Positions 1 to 6,480 of a stretch of DNA of 10,055 nucleotides are shown in pieces. This DNA is from Bacteroidales bacterium (lineage in GTDB: Bacteria > Bacteroidota > Bacteroidia > Bacteroidales > VadinHA17), in assembly GCA_016936695.1 (NCBI GenBank), contig JAFGXK010000166.1, positions 1 through 10,055 of the forward strand. The letters run 5' to 3'. Below the pieces are notes generated by a model. The model was given only the letters and a program-made list of their open reading frames with translations, had not been told where the DNA came from and did not search any database. Every line of letters begins with the position of its first letter. Position 1 is the stretch's first letter. The translations under genes were made by a program, and so were the position numbers.

Positions 1-2
1 AG

Positions 3-2939
3 TTCAGAAACAATGCACTCAACCCTGAACATCCCGTAATGAGGGGAACAGCCCAGAATCCCGATATCTTCTTCCAGGCCAAGGAATCTGTAAACAGGTT
101 TTATGAACCAGTTCCGGATATTGTCAATTCCTACATGGCTGAAATCAGCAAGCTGACCGGAAGACAATACAAGCCATTCACCTATTACGGTGATCCCGAA
201 GCTGAAAATATCATTGTTGCAATGGGTTCAGTTACAGAAACAACAAAGGAAGTAATTGATTACCTCAGGTCAAAAGGAGAGAAAGCTGGTCTTTTAACCG
301 TCCATCTTTACCGCCCCTTCTCACCAAAATACTTCTTCGATGTTTTCCCGAAATCGGTAAAAAAGATTACCGTGCTCGACAGGGCAAAAGAACCCGGAGC
401 TCCCGGAGAACCTCTTTATCTTGACATAGTCGATCTCTTCTACGGCACGGACAAGAAGCCCCTTATTATCGGAGGCCGTTACGGACTTAGTTCTAAGGAC
501 ACCACTCCCAGTCACATCCTTTCTGTTTTCGAGAACATGAAAATCAAAGAACCGAAGCATCAGTTCACGGTGGGTATTGTTGATGACGTGACATTCACTT
601 CGCTGCCTGTTCTCCCGGAAATAAACGTCTCACCTGAGGGAACATATTCGGCCAAGTTTTATGGTTTGGGATCGGATGGAACAGTTGGAGCCAACAAGAA
701 CTCTATAAAAATAATCGGTGAAACGACCGACAAGTATTGCCAGGCATATTTTGCCTATGACTCGAAGAAATCAGGCGGTATAACCATTTCGCATCTGCGC
801 TTTGGTGATTCTCCCATCCGTTCACCGTATTATGTCAACACACCTGATCTTGTCGCCTGTCATGTACCCTCCTATCTCGACAAATATGATATGCTTAAAG
901 GCCTGAAGAAAGGCGGAACCTTTCTCCTGAACTCGATATGGGATGCTGAGGAGACAAAGGAACGCCTTCCGGATCATATGAAGAAGTACATGGCAGAAAA
1001 TAATATCGATTTTTATATTATAAATGCAACTTCGATTGCCGAGGACCTTGGCCTTGGAACAAGGACAAACACCATCATGCAGGCAGCTTTTTTCAAGGTT
1101 GCAAATGTTATCCCCTACGAAAAAGCCGAAGATGAGATGAAGAAATTCATCTACAAGAGCTATGGAAGAGAGGGAGAAGATGTCGTTAAGATGAACAATG
1201 AAGCGGTTGACAAGGGCAGTGGTGTAACCAAAGTTGAAGTGCCTTCAGAATGGGCCGCGATCGAGATCAAAAAACAAAAGGACACAAGGGATATACCCGA
1301 GTTCATCCGGGAAGTAATGGAGCCCATCAATGCACTTAAGGGAGACGACCTTCCTGTAAGCGCTTTTAAGGGAAGAGAAGACGGAACATTCCCATCAGGC
1401 ACCAGCGCCTATGAAAAGCGCGGTATTGCAGTGAATGTTCCCGAATGGCAGCCTGATGAATGTATCCAGTGCAACCAGTGCTCATATGTTTGTCCTCACG
1501 CAGCCATCCGTCCCTTCCTTCTTACCGAGGAAGAACTGGCAAATGCTCCCAAGGATACCAAAACAATTCAGGGGATTCCCGGCGCCCTCAAAGCCTATAG
1601 GTTCAAGATTCAGGTCAGCGTTCTTGACTGCACAGGCTGCGGAAACTGCGCCGATGTGTGTCCTTCAAAGAACAAAGCTTTGATTATGAAACCGCTCGAG
1701 ACCCAGATGGGTGAAACTGACCGCTGGAATTACCTGCACGACAAGGTAGGCTACAAGGATTTTGTGGTTGACAAGTTCCTGAATGTCAAGAACAGCCAGT
1801 TCTCACAGCCCCTGTTCGAATTCTCGGGCGCATGCGCCGGTTGTGGTGAAACTCCGTATCTGAAAGCAATCACCCAGCTTTTTGGTGACAGGATGATTGC
1901 CAGCAATGCCACAGGATGCTCATCCATTTACGGCGGATCGGCACCATCAATGCCTTATACCCATAATAAATTGGGACGCGGACCCGCATGGGCAAATTCC
2001 CTGTTCGAAGACAATGCAGAATTCGGATTCGGACTTTCGCTCGGGACGAGCAAAATGCGCGAGCGGATCTCACAGAAGATGCAAGATGCCATCGCAAACG
2101 GATCATTAAGCGACGAGACCAAAGCAGCTTTTGAGGAATGGCTGAGGGATAAGAACAATGCAGAGGCATCCAGAACCGCCTCTGCGAAAGTCATTGAGGT
2201 TTGCAGCAGGGAAAAAGCTGCTGTCTGTGAAGAGATCCTAAGTCTGAGACAATACCTTATCAAAAAATCTCACTGGATTATCGGTGGTGACGGATGGGCA
2301 TATGATATCGGTTACGGAGGCCTTGACCATGTACTTGCCTCAGGGGAAGACATTAATGTCATAGTCCTTGACACCGAAGTCTATTCCAACACAGGCGGAC
2401 AGGCATCCAAATCGACACCTGCCGGAGCCGTCGCAAAATTTGCAGCATCGGGTAAGAAAATCCGTAAAAAGGATCTGGGCCAGATGGCAATGAGTTACGG
2501 ATACGTTTATGTGGCTCAGGTAGCGATGGGCTCAAACAACAACCAGTATCTGAAAGCTCTGAAAGAAGCTGAAGCTTATCCGGGTCCCTCGCTGATCATT
2601 GCTTACTCCCCATGTATCAATCACGGACTGAGAAATGGAATGGGGAAGACCCAGGCTCAGCAGAAGTTTGCTGTCGAATCAGGATACTGGCATCTCTACC
2701 GCTATAATCCACTTCTTGAGGAAGCTGGAAAGAATCCTTTCACTCTTGATTCAAAAGAACCGGACTGGAGCAAATTCCAGGACTTCCTGCTATCAGAGGT
2801 ACGCTACACATCGCTCATCAAGACGTTCCCCGATCAGGCAGAGATACTGTTCAAGGCCGCCGAGGAGAATGCAAAATGGAGGTACAAGGCATATCAGAGG
2901 CTTGCTGCTATGGTTTACGAACCGGAAACCAAAGAATAA
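3..2939 (+). CDS. nifJ: Pyruvate:ferredoxin (flavodoxin) oxidoreductase, 5'-truncated by window edge
   Basis: Catalyses CoA-dependent oxidation of pyruvate to acetyl-CoA and CO2 with reduction of ferredoxin or flavodoxin, in the cytoplasm of anaerobes. The frame is open from base 3. The residues before the first ATG (base 39) match the family core (ALNPEHPV then RGTAQNPDIFFQ), so that ATG is internal and the true start lies left of the window. 978 residues are present; family proteins are about 1,170-1,200, so roughly 200 N-terminal residues are missing. Visible domains are: transketolase C-like domain (about 180-560), gamma domain with GLGSDGTVGANKNS (from about 663), and a 2x[4Fe-4S] ferredoxin domain with Cys codons at 1461, 1470, 1479, 1491 and 1629, 1638, 1647, 1659. 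The TPP domain follows, with GDGWAYDIG (from 2286) and NTGGQASKSTP; the proximal-cluster cysteines are at 1833, 1842, 1917 and 2613. No frameshift or missing cluster ligand is seen. A strong terminator follows, so it is probably a single-gene transcript or the last gene of one. Confidence 0.97.
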   Translation, partial: FRNNALNPEHPVMRGTAQNPDIFFQAKESVNRFYEPVPDIVNSYMAEISKLTGRQYKPFTYYGDPEAENIIVAMGSVTETTKEVIDYLRSKGEKAGLLTVHLYRPFSPKYFFDVFPKSVKKITVLDRAKEPGAPGEPLYLDIVDLFYGTDKKPLIIGGRYGLSSKDTTPSHILSVFENMKIKEPKHQFTVGIVDDVTFTSLPVLPEINVSPEGTYSAKFYGLGSDGTVGANKNSIKIIGETTDKYCQAYFAYDSKKSGGITISHLRFGDSPIRSPYYVNTPDLVACHVPSYLDKYDMLKGLKKGGTFLLNSIWDAEETKERLPDHMKKYMAENNIDFYIINATSIAEDLGLGTRTNTIMQAAFFKVANVIPYEKAEDEMKKFIYKSYGREGEDVVKMNNEAVDKGSGVTKVEVPSEWAAIEIKKQKDTRDIPEFIREVMEPINALKGDDLPVSAFKGREDGTFPSGTSAYEKRGIAVNVPEWQPDECIQCNQCSYVCPHAAIRPFLLTEEELANAPKDTKTIQGIPGALKAYRFKIQVSVLDCTGCGNCADVCPSKNKALIMKPLETQMGETDRWNYLHDKVGYKDFVVDKFLNVKNSQFSQPLFEFSGACAGCGETPYLKAITQLFGDRMIASNATGCSSIYGGSAPSMPYTHNKLGRGPAWANSLFEDNAEFGFGLSLGTSKMRERISQKMQDAIANGSLSDETKAAFEEWLRDKNNAEASRTASAKVIEVCSREKAAVCEEILSLRQYLIKKSHWIIGGDGWAYDIGYGGLDHVLASGEDINVIVLDTEVYSNTGGQASKSTPAGAVAKFAASGKKIRKKDLGQMAMSYGYVYVAQVAMGSNNNQYLKALKEAEAYPGPSLIIAYSPCINHGLRNGMGKTQAQQKFAVESGYWHLYRYNPLLEEAGKNPFTLDSKEPDWSKFQDFLLSEVRYTSLIKTFPDQAEILFKAAEENAKWRYKAYQRLAAMVYEPETKE

Positions 2940-2952
2940 ACTATTTGCAATA

Positions 2953-2990
2953 AAAAAAGGAGGTATCCCGAAAGAGATACCTCCTTTTTT
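2953..2990 (+). terminator. Intrinsic terminator of the PFOR gene
   Basis: A perfect 15-bp inverted repeat (arms 2953-2967 and 2976-2990) encloses the 8-base loop CCGAAAGA. The core is GGAGGTATC / GATACCTCC, flanked by A6 on the left and T6 on the right. It starts 13 bases after the PFOR stop codon, as expected for a rho-independent terminator. The A-run on the left would let it work on the other strand too, but no minus-strand gene runs into it. The right arm ends only 11 bases before the ruvX start codon. Confidence 0.92.
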
Positions 2991-3001
2991 AGAATTTCAC
3001 C

Positions 3002-3466
3002 ATGGGAAGATTAATGGGCATCGACTTCGGAACAAAACGGATCGGAATAGCCATCTCCGACCCCATGAATATCTTTGCCTCGCCCCTTCTTACCGTCCGC
3101 AATCAGGAGTTTGAGGAATTCCTCACAGAATATCTCAAAACCGAAACTATCGACGGATTTGTTATCGGCTACCCCCGTACCATGAACAACGAGGCCAGTG
3201 AAGCTGTTAATTATATAAATCCGTTTGTAAGGAAACTGAGCAAGACCTTTCCCGGAATACCCGTTCATCTTGTTGATGAGAGGTTTACTTCGGGAATGGC
3301 CCTCAATGCGATGATAGAGGGAGGAGTAAAGAAGAAGCAAAGAATGGACAAGGCAATGGTGGATAAAATAAGTGCAGCAATAATATTGCAGTCGTTCCTG
3401 GAAAGAAGAAAGACCGAAGACGGAAGACAGAAGACCGAAGATGGAGGACGGAAGACGCCCGCCTGA
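3002..3466 (+). CDS. ruvX: RuvX/YqgF-family putative Holliday junction resolvase / pre-16S rRNA nuclease
   Basis: An RNase H-fold nuclease of the YqgF family, linked in other bacteria to 16S rRNA 5'-end maturation and to Holliday-junction resolution; cytoplasmic. The N-terminus MGRLMGIDFGTKRIGIAISD carries the first catalytic Asp (D8) in the DFGTKRIG motif. VDERFTS (residues 91-97) supplies the Glu/Arg motif, and D121 in KAMVDKISAAIILQ supplies the last acidic residue, so the active site looks complete. The ATG at 3002 is preferred over the one at 3014 because MGRxxxID is how relatives begin. The family core ends near residue 135 (ILQSFLE). The last 19 or so residues contain a KTEDGRQ / KTEDGGR repeat translated from a 7-base tandem repeat and are probably not functional. 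There is no clear ribosome-binding site. Pairing with def downstream is common in Bacteroidota (recalled, not checked). Confidence 0.94.
   Translation: MGRLMGIDFGTKRIGIAISDPMNIFASPLLTVRNQEFEEFLTEYLKTETIDGFVIGYPRTMNNEASEAVNYINPFVRKLSKTFPGIPVHLVDERFTSGMALNAMIEGGVKKKQRMDKAMVDKISAAIILQSFLERRKTEDGRQKTEDGGRKTPA
3408..3456 (+). repeat. Heptamer tandem repeat array 1 (NGAAGAC), inside the ruvX 3' end
   Basis: Seven consecutive 7-base units can be read without gaps: GAAAGAC, CGAAGAC, GGAAGAC, AGAAGAC, CGAAGAT, GGAGGAC, GGAAGAC. Because 7 is not a multiple of 3, three units (21 bases) translate into a 7-residue repeat, seen in RuvX as KTEDGRQ then KTEDGGR. The strand is strongly purine-rich. The array ends exactly where the 3457-3482 hairpin begins. 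Confidence 0.85.
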
Positions 3467-3482
3467 CAGACCTCAGTCGGGC
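3457..3482 (+). repeat. Imperfect palindrome spanning the ruvX stop codon
   Basis: Arms GCCCG (3457-3461) and CGGGC (3478-3482) pair. After one C/T mismatch, CTGA (3463-3466) and TCAG (3473-3476) pair around the 6-base loop CAGACC. The ruvX TGA stop (3464-3466) lies inside the inner stem. No T-run follows (the next bases are AGGGAAGACC), so this is not a standard intrinsic terminator. It could be a REP-like element or a transcript 3'-end stabiliser; neither is shown. Confidence 0.6.
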
Positions 3483-3484
3483 AG

Positions 3485-3519
3485 GGAAGACCGAAAACCA
3501 AAGACCAAAGGCAGAAGAT
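3485..3519 (+). repeat. Heptamer tandem repeat array 2 (GGAAGAC / CAAAGAC type)
   Basis: Five 7-base units can be read in a row: GGAAGAC, CGAAAAC, CAAAGAC, CAAAGGC, AGAAGAT. It lies just after the hairpin and in the same 7-base register as array 1 (the first units start 77 bases apart, 11 x 7). It is non-coding and more degenerate than array 1. Confidence 0.7.
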
Positions 3520-3555
3520 AGACGTTATGCCGGTCACTTTTCCTGTATGAAAGCT

Positions 3556-3590
3556 GAATGATGAATGATGGACGATGAACGATATACAAT
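3556..3590 (+). repeat. Heptamer tandem repeat array 3 (GAAYGAT type)
   Basis: Five 7-base units: GAATGAT, GAATGAT, GGACGAT, GAACGAT, ATACAAT. The period is the same as in arrays 1 and 2, but the unit is different and the register is shifted by one. Looser 7-base units (AAACAGG, ATACAGA, ATACCAA) continue to 3611. The stretch lies in the leader of def and contains several in-register stop codons, so it does not encode a protein. Confidence 0.65.
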
Positions 3591-3635
3591 AAACAGGATA
3601 CAGAATACCAAATAATTACAACATTTACATCAGTA

Positions 3636-4205
3636 ATGGTTTACCCGATAGTAATATACGGACACCCGGTTCTCAGAAAAGTCGCAGAAGATATTGACAG
3701 GGACTATCCTGGCCTTGATCAGCTTATTGCTGATATGTTTGAAACTCTTTACAGGTCGGAAGGCCTGGGGCTTGCAGCCCCACAGATAGGAAAATCGATC
3801 AGGTTATTCATTATCGACGGAGAACCCCTTGCTGAAGATGAACCCGAAATGGCAGGTTTCAAAAAGGTTTTCATCAACGCCCGGCTGACAGAAAGAACCG
3901 GTGAAATAGAATTGATGGCAGAAGGCTGCCTCAGTATCCCTAACCTGAGGGAAGAAGTAAAACGTGAAGAACATGTCAGAATCACTTACTATGACGAAAA
4001 GTGGGAGTTCCACGATGAAGTTTATCAGGGTTATCTTGCCAGGGTGATTCAGCATGAATATGATCACCTCGACGGCATTCTTTTCACCGACAGGGTCAGC
4101 CCGCTGAGAAAAAGGCTTCTGAAAGGCAAACTCAGCGCAATCAGCAAAGGAAAGTTCGAAGCAGATTACAACACTATCCTTGCCGGACAAAAGATAAAGG
4201 CTTAA
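3636..4205 (+). CDS. def: Peptide deformylase
   Basis: A metalloenzyme that removes the formyl group from the N-terminal methionine of new proteins as they leave the ribosome; normally essential, and the target of actinonin-type inhibitors. At 189 residues it has the usual length for Bacteroidota enzymes. All three family motifs are intact: motif 1 GLGLAAPQIG (43-52), motif 2 EGCLSIP (96-102) with metal ligand Cys98, and motif 3 QHEYDHLDG (139-147), in which His140 and His144 bind metal and Glu141 is the catalytic base. The N-terminus MVYPIVIYGHPVLRKVAEDI matches relatives, which supports the ATG at 3636. The upstream bases (TTACATCAGTA) contain no Shine-Dalgarno. It lies 169 bases after ruvX, so co-transcription is possible but the gap is filled with repeats. 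No T-run terminator follows; the palindromic repeats at 4216-4292 come next. Confidence 0.97.
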   Translation: MVYPIVIYGHPVLRKVAEDIDRDYPGLDQLIADMFETLYRSEGLGLAAPQIGKSIRLFIIDGEPLAEDEPEMAGFKKVFINARLTERTGEIELMAEGCLSIPNLREEVKREEHVRITYYDEKWEFHDEVYQGYLARVIQHEYDHLDGILFTDRVSPLRKRLLKGKLSAISKGKFEADYNTILAGQKIKA

Positions 4206-4215
4206 CTAAATAAAA

Positions 4216-4292
4216 AATATTCCGTCCCAGCAGGACGAAATCAGCAGAGGGGTCACAGTTTCTACCAATATTCCGTCCTGACGGGACCCCTT
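4216..4292. repeat. Pair of palindromic repeat units (AATATTCCGTCC)
   Basis: The 12-mer AATATTCCGTCC occurs twice, at 4216-4227 and 4267-4278, 51 bases apart. Each copy starts a small palindrome: unit 1 pairs CGTCC (4223-4227) with GGACG (4233-4237), extendable past one mismatch by the A/T bases outside; unit 2 pairs GTCC (4275-4278) with GGAC (4284-4287). In addition AGGGGTC (4248-4254) is complementary to GACCCCT (4285-4291), so a larger stem can enclose unit 2. The stretch resembles dispersed intergenic palindromes that I recall from Bacteroidota genomes. The rest of the 208-bp gap (4293-4413) is AT-rich with no gene visible. TATCTTTA at 4376-4383 differs by one base from the Bacteroidota -7 box but has no good -33 partner. 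Confidence 0.7.
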
Positions 4293-4413
4293 GCAACGGA
4301 TAAATTGTCTCTCCTGAAAAGATTTTCATTCAAAAAACTTAAGCAAAAACAGCCATAAACAATCTGTATTTTGTTTATCTTTATTCGGAATGGTCTCATA
4401 GCTGCTGCCGACC

Positions 4414-6420
4414 GTGCTGAATAGGGAGATTCCTTTCCTTAGGTTATTGATCCCGTTTTGCGGAGGGATCGTTTCAGGCCTTATTATAAAGCCTGAAGCA
4501 TGGCTTATTGTCATATCTCTTTTAATCCTGGCCGCCGGTTTTCCTGTAAGCCTGATCTTCAATAAAAGGCAGCTGAATCATTTATACGGTATTCTTCTGA
4601 CCAGTTCGATGTTTTTATGCGGTCTGCTGCTTTACGCGAATGAAAAGAATCAATTATCCATTCTCGAGTCGGAGAAAGGGCATTACATATGCACTCTTAT
4701 GGAATTCCCCGAGCCGAGGCCAAACAGTTTCAGAACCATCGCCAGGCTCCACGCCAGAGTAGACGGAGGAGATACTGTCAGTCTTAATGGCTCATTAATG
4801 ATCTATTTCAGAAAGGACCCATTTATCAGTACGCTTCTGCCCGGGGACATCATTAAACTGGAGTGCCAGCCGCTACCTGTTGTTAACAGGGGCAATCCGC
4901 ATGAGTTCGATTACAAATTCTATCTTGAAAACAACGGCATAAAATATTACAGTTTTTCCCGGAAAAACGACATACTGTCACATTCAAGGCCTGAAAAATC
5001 AAGACTCCGGTACAGAGCGCTAATTATAAGGGAAAGAATAATAGGCATGTACAGGGAAAGGGGCATCTCCGATGACCGGATTGGACTTGTGGCAGCACTC
5101 ACCCTTGGACAAAAAAACCTGCTCGACCCGGAACAGAAACAGATATTCATCAGGGCAGGTGTAATGCATATAATGGCTGTCTCAGGATTGCATGCAGTTA
5201 TCCTTAGTATGTTTATACTTAATATGCTGTTTTTTTTAAAGGGAAGGCTCGAGTTTATCAGGATCCTTATTGCAGTGGTCCTGTTGTGGGGATTTGCATT
5301 TGTTACAGGCCTGACGCCATCTGTTTTAAGGGCTGCCCTCATGTTTTCATTCCTCCAGGCAGGAAAGCTAATGAAACGGGATGTAAACAGCATCAACTCG
5401 GTGCTTGCCTCAGCCGTGATATTGCTTATAGCGCGTCCTTCAGTCCTGTTTGATGCCGGATTCCAGCTCTCATATTGTGCTGTAATTTTCATCATATGCT
5501 TTTACAGGAGCTTCTACCTTAAGATCCGTTTAAAGAATTATGGAGCCGACAAGATATGGCAGTCAGCTGCTGTAACTATAATTGCCCAGACCGGAACCCT
5601 GCCGCTTACAATTTCTCTTTTCAACAGGTTCCCGGTGTGGTTTATACTTACCAATATAATAATTGTCCCCCTCTCTTCAGTGGTAGTAATCATCGGTTGC
5701 CTGGTGCCGCTTACGTATCCGGTTGAATTCATCTCGCATCATCTGGCTCTTCTAATGGACTATCTAACAGGCCTAACTGAGGTTTTTACCGAAAAAGCAG
5801 CCTCATTGCCTTTTGCATCAATTGAGAATATAGGAATGGTCCCGACCGAGTCATTTCTGCTAAGCATTTTTATTTTTCTTTTCACCATGTCGCTGCTGAA
5901 CAGAAAAGCTATCCCGCTGCGCATTCCCCTCATTGCCCTTCTGATTCTGGCAGGTGCAGGCAGTATAAGAAGAATTCACGACAGGGTAACAGGGGAGCTG
6001 ATCGTCTACAACGGAATCAGCGAATCGCAGGTAGGAATAAGGACGGGCAGGACATTGAATATCTGGTCAGAATCTGACACATTAATGCCGGAAGCAGCCA
6101 GGCACAGTATGACCCGGGGATTAAATGTGAATAATATACATGCAGGACCAGGGGCCCGGCTGATAGAAACCGGGTATAAAAGGATTCTGATATGCGGTCA
6201 TCTGACAAAGATTTTGCTTCAAAAAACCTTGCCTGACATTGTGGTTCTCAAGGGAAAATATCCAAGTATTGACATGGGAATTAATCCGGACGAGATACCT
6301 GAAACGATAGTTACAGGTTCGGAGGTCTCTGCCGGATCGTTGAACATCAATGATGCATGGAAAAGCCGCTCACACATCCATAATGTCAGTACTTTGGGTG
6401 CCTGCAGACTTAAGCTTTGA
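4414..6420 (+). CDS. comEC: ComEC/Rec2-family DNA uptake channel protein
   Basis: A polytopic inner-membrane protein of the ComEC/Rec2 family, which carries single-stranded DNA into the cytoplasm during natural transformation. It is 668 residues long. An N-terminal pair of membrane segments (about 7-75) is followed by a DUF4131-type soluble domain (about 80-185) with GNPHEFDYKFYL at 160-171. The Competence channel domain (about 220-500) has IMAVSGLHAVILS (253-265), TPSVLRAALMF (301-311), FDAGFQLSY (346-353) and QTGTLPLT (392-399). The last 150 residues have no HxHxDH metallo-beta-lactamase motif; they look like the reduced C-terminal region I associate with Bacteroidota ComEC. The start is GTG at 4414: an in-frame stop at 4399-4401 leaves only CTG codons upstream, and the first hydrophobic segment begins right after. 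Whether this organism is transformable cannot be told from one gene. Confidence 0.93.
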   Translation: MLNREIPFLRLLIPFCGGIVSGLIIKPEAWLIVISLLILAAGFPVSLIFNKRQLNHLYGILLTSSMFLCGLLLYANEKNQLSILESEKGHYICTLMEFPEPRPNSFRTIARLHARVDGGDTVSLNGSLMIYFRKDPFISTLLPGDIIKLECQPLPVVNRGNPHEFDYKFYLENNGIKYYSFSRKNDILSHSRPEKSRLRYRALIIRERIIGMYRERGISDDRIGLVAALTLGQKNLLDPEQKQIFIRAGVMHIMAVSGLHAVILSMFILNMLFFLKGRLEFIRILIAVVLLWGFAFVTGLTPSVLRAALMFSFLQAGKLMKRDVNSINSVLASAVILLIARPSVLFDAGFQLSYCAVIFIICFYRSFYLKIRLKNYGADKIWQSAAVTIIAQTGTLPLTISLFNRFPVWFILTNIIIVPLSSVVVIIGCLVPLTYPVEFISHHLALLMDYLTGLTEVFTEKAASLPFASIENIGMVPTESFLLSIFIFLFTMSLLNRKAIPLRIPLIALLILAGAGSIRRIHDRVTGELIVYNGISESQVGIRTGRTLNIWSESDTLMPEAARHSMTRGLNVNNIHAGPGARLIETGYKRILICGHLTKILLQKTLPDIVVLKGKYPSIDMGINPDEIPETIVTGSEVSAGSLNINDAWKSRSHIHNVSTLGACRLKL

Positions 6421-6426
6421 ATCAGA

Positions 6427-6458
6427 TTTCCTTTTTAGCCGATTTATATATTACTTTG
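6427..6458 (+). promoter_or_regulatory. Candidate Bacteroidota-type promoter for trkA-trkH
   Basis: TTTC (6427-6430), a 20-base spacer, then TTACTTTG (6451-6458). Each box differs by one base from the Bacteroidota consensus TTTG-N19/20-TAnnTTTG. It lies in the 60-base gap between comEC and trkA, with the -7-like box ending 22 bases before the trkA ATG. It was found by eye in AT-rich DNA, so a chance match is possible. Confidence 0.4.
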
Positions 6459-6480
6459 TGGTCTATTTTATCAGGGTTCT

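Noticed and set aside
2635..3114. 159-residue + frame overlapping the PFOR 3' end, the terminator and the ruvX start
   Set aside because: It is out of frame with two clear genes, translates straight through the terminator hairpin, and its Arg/Ser-rich protein matches nothing.
3408..3611. CRISPR array
   Set aside because: The repeats are 7-base direct units with no spacers of constant length, and no cas genes are nearby.
4326..4562. Possible small minus-strand gene in the def-comEC gap (78 residues)
   Set aside because: About two thirds of it overlaps the comEC N-terminus on the other strand. It has no ribosome-binding site or promoter and a low-complexity C-terminus.
4947..5495. 182-residue minus-strand frame inside comEC
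   Set aside because: It is antisense to the conserved Competence domain and has no domain-like pattern of its own.
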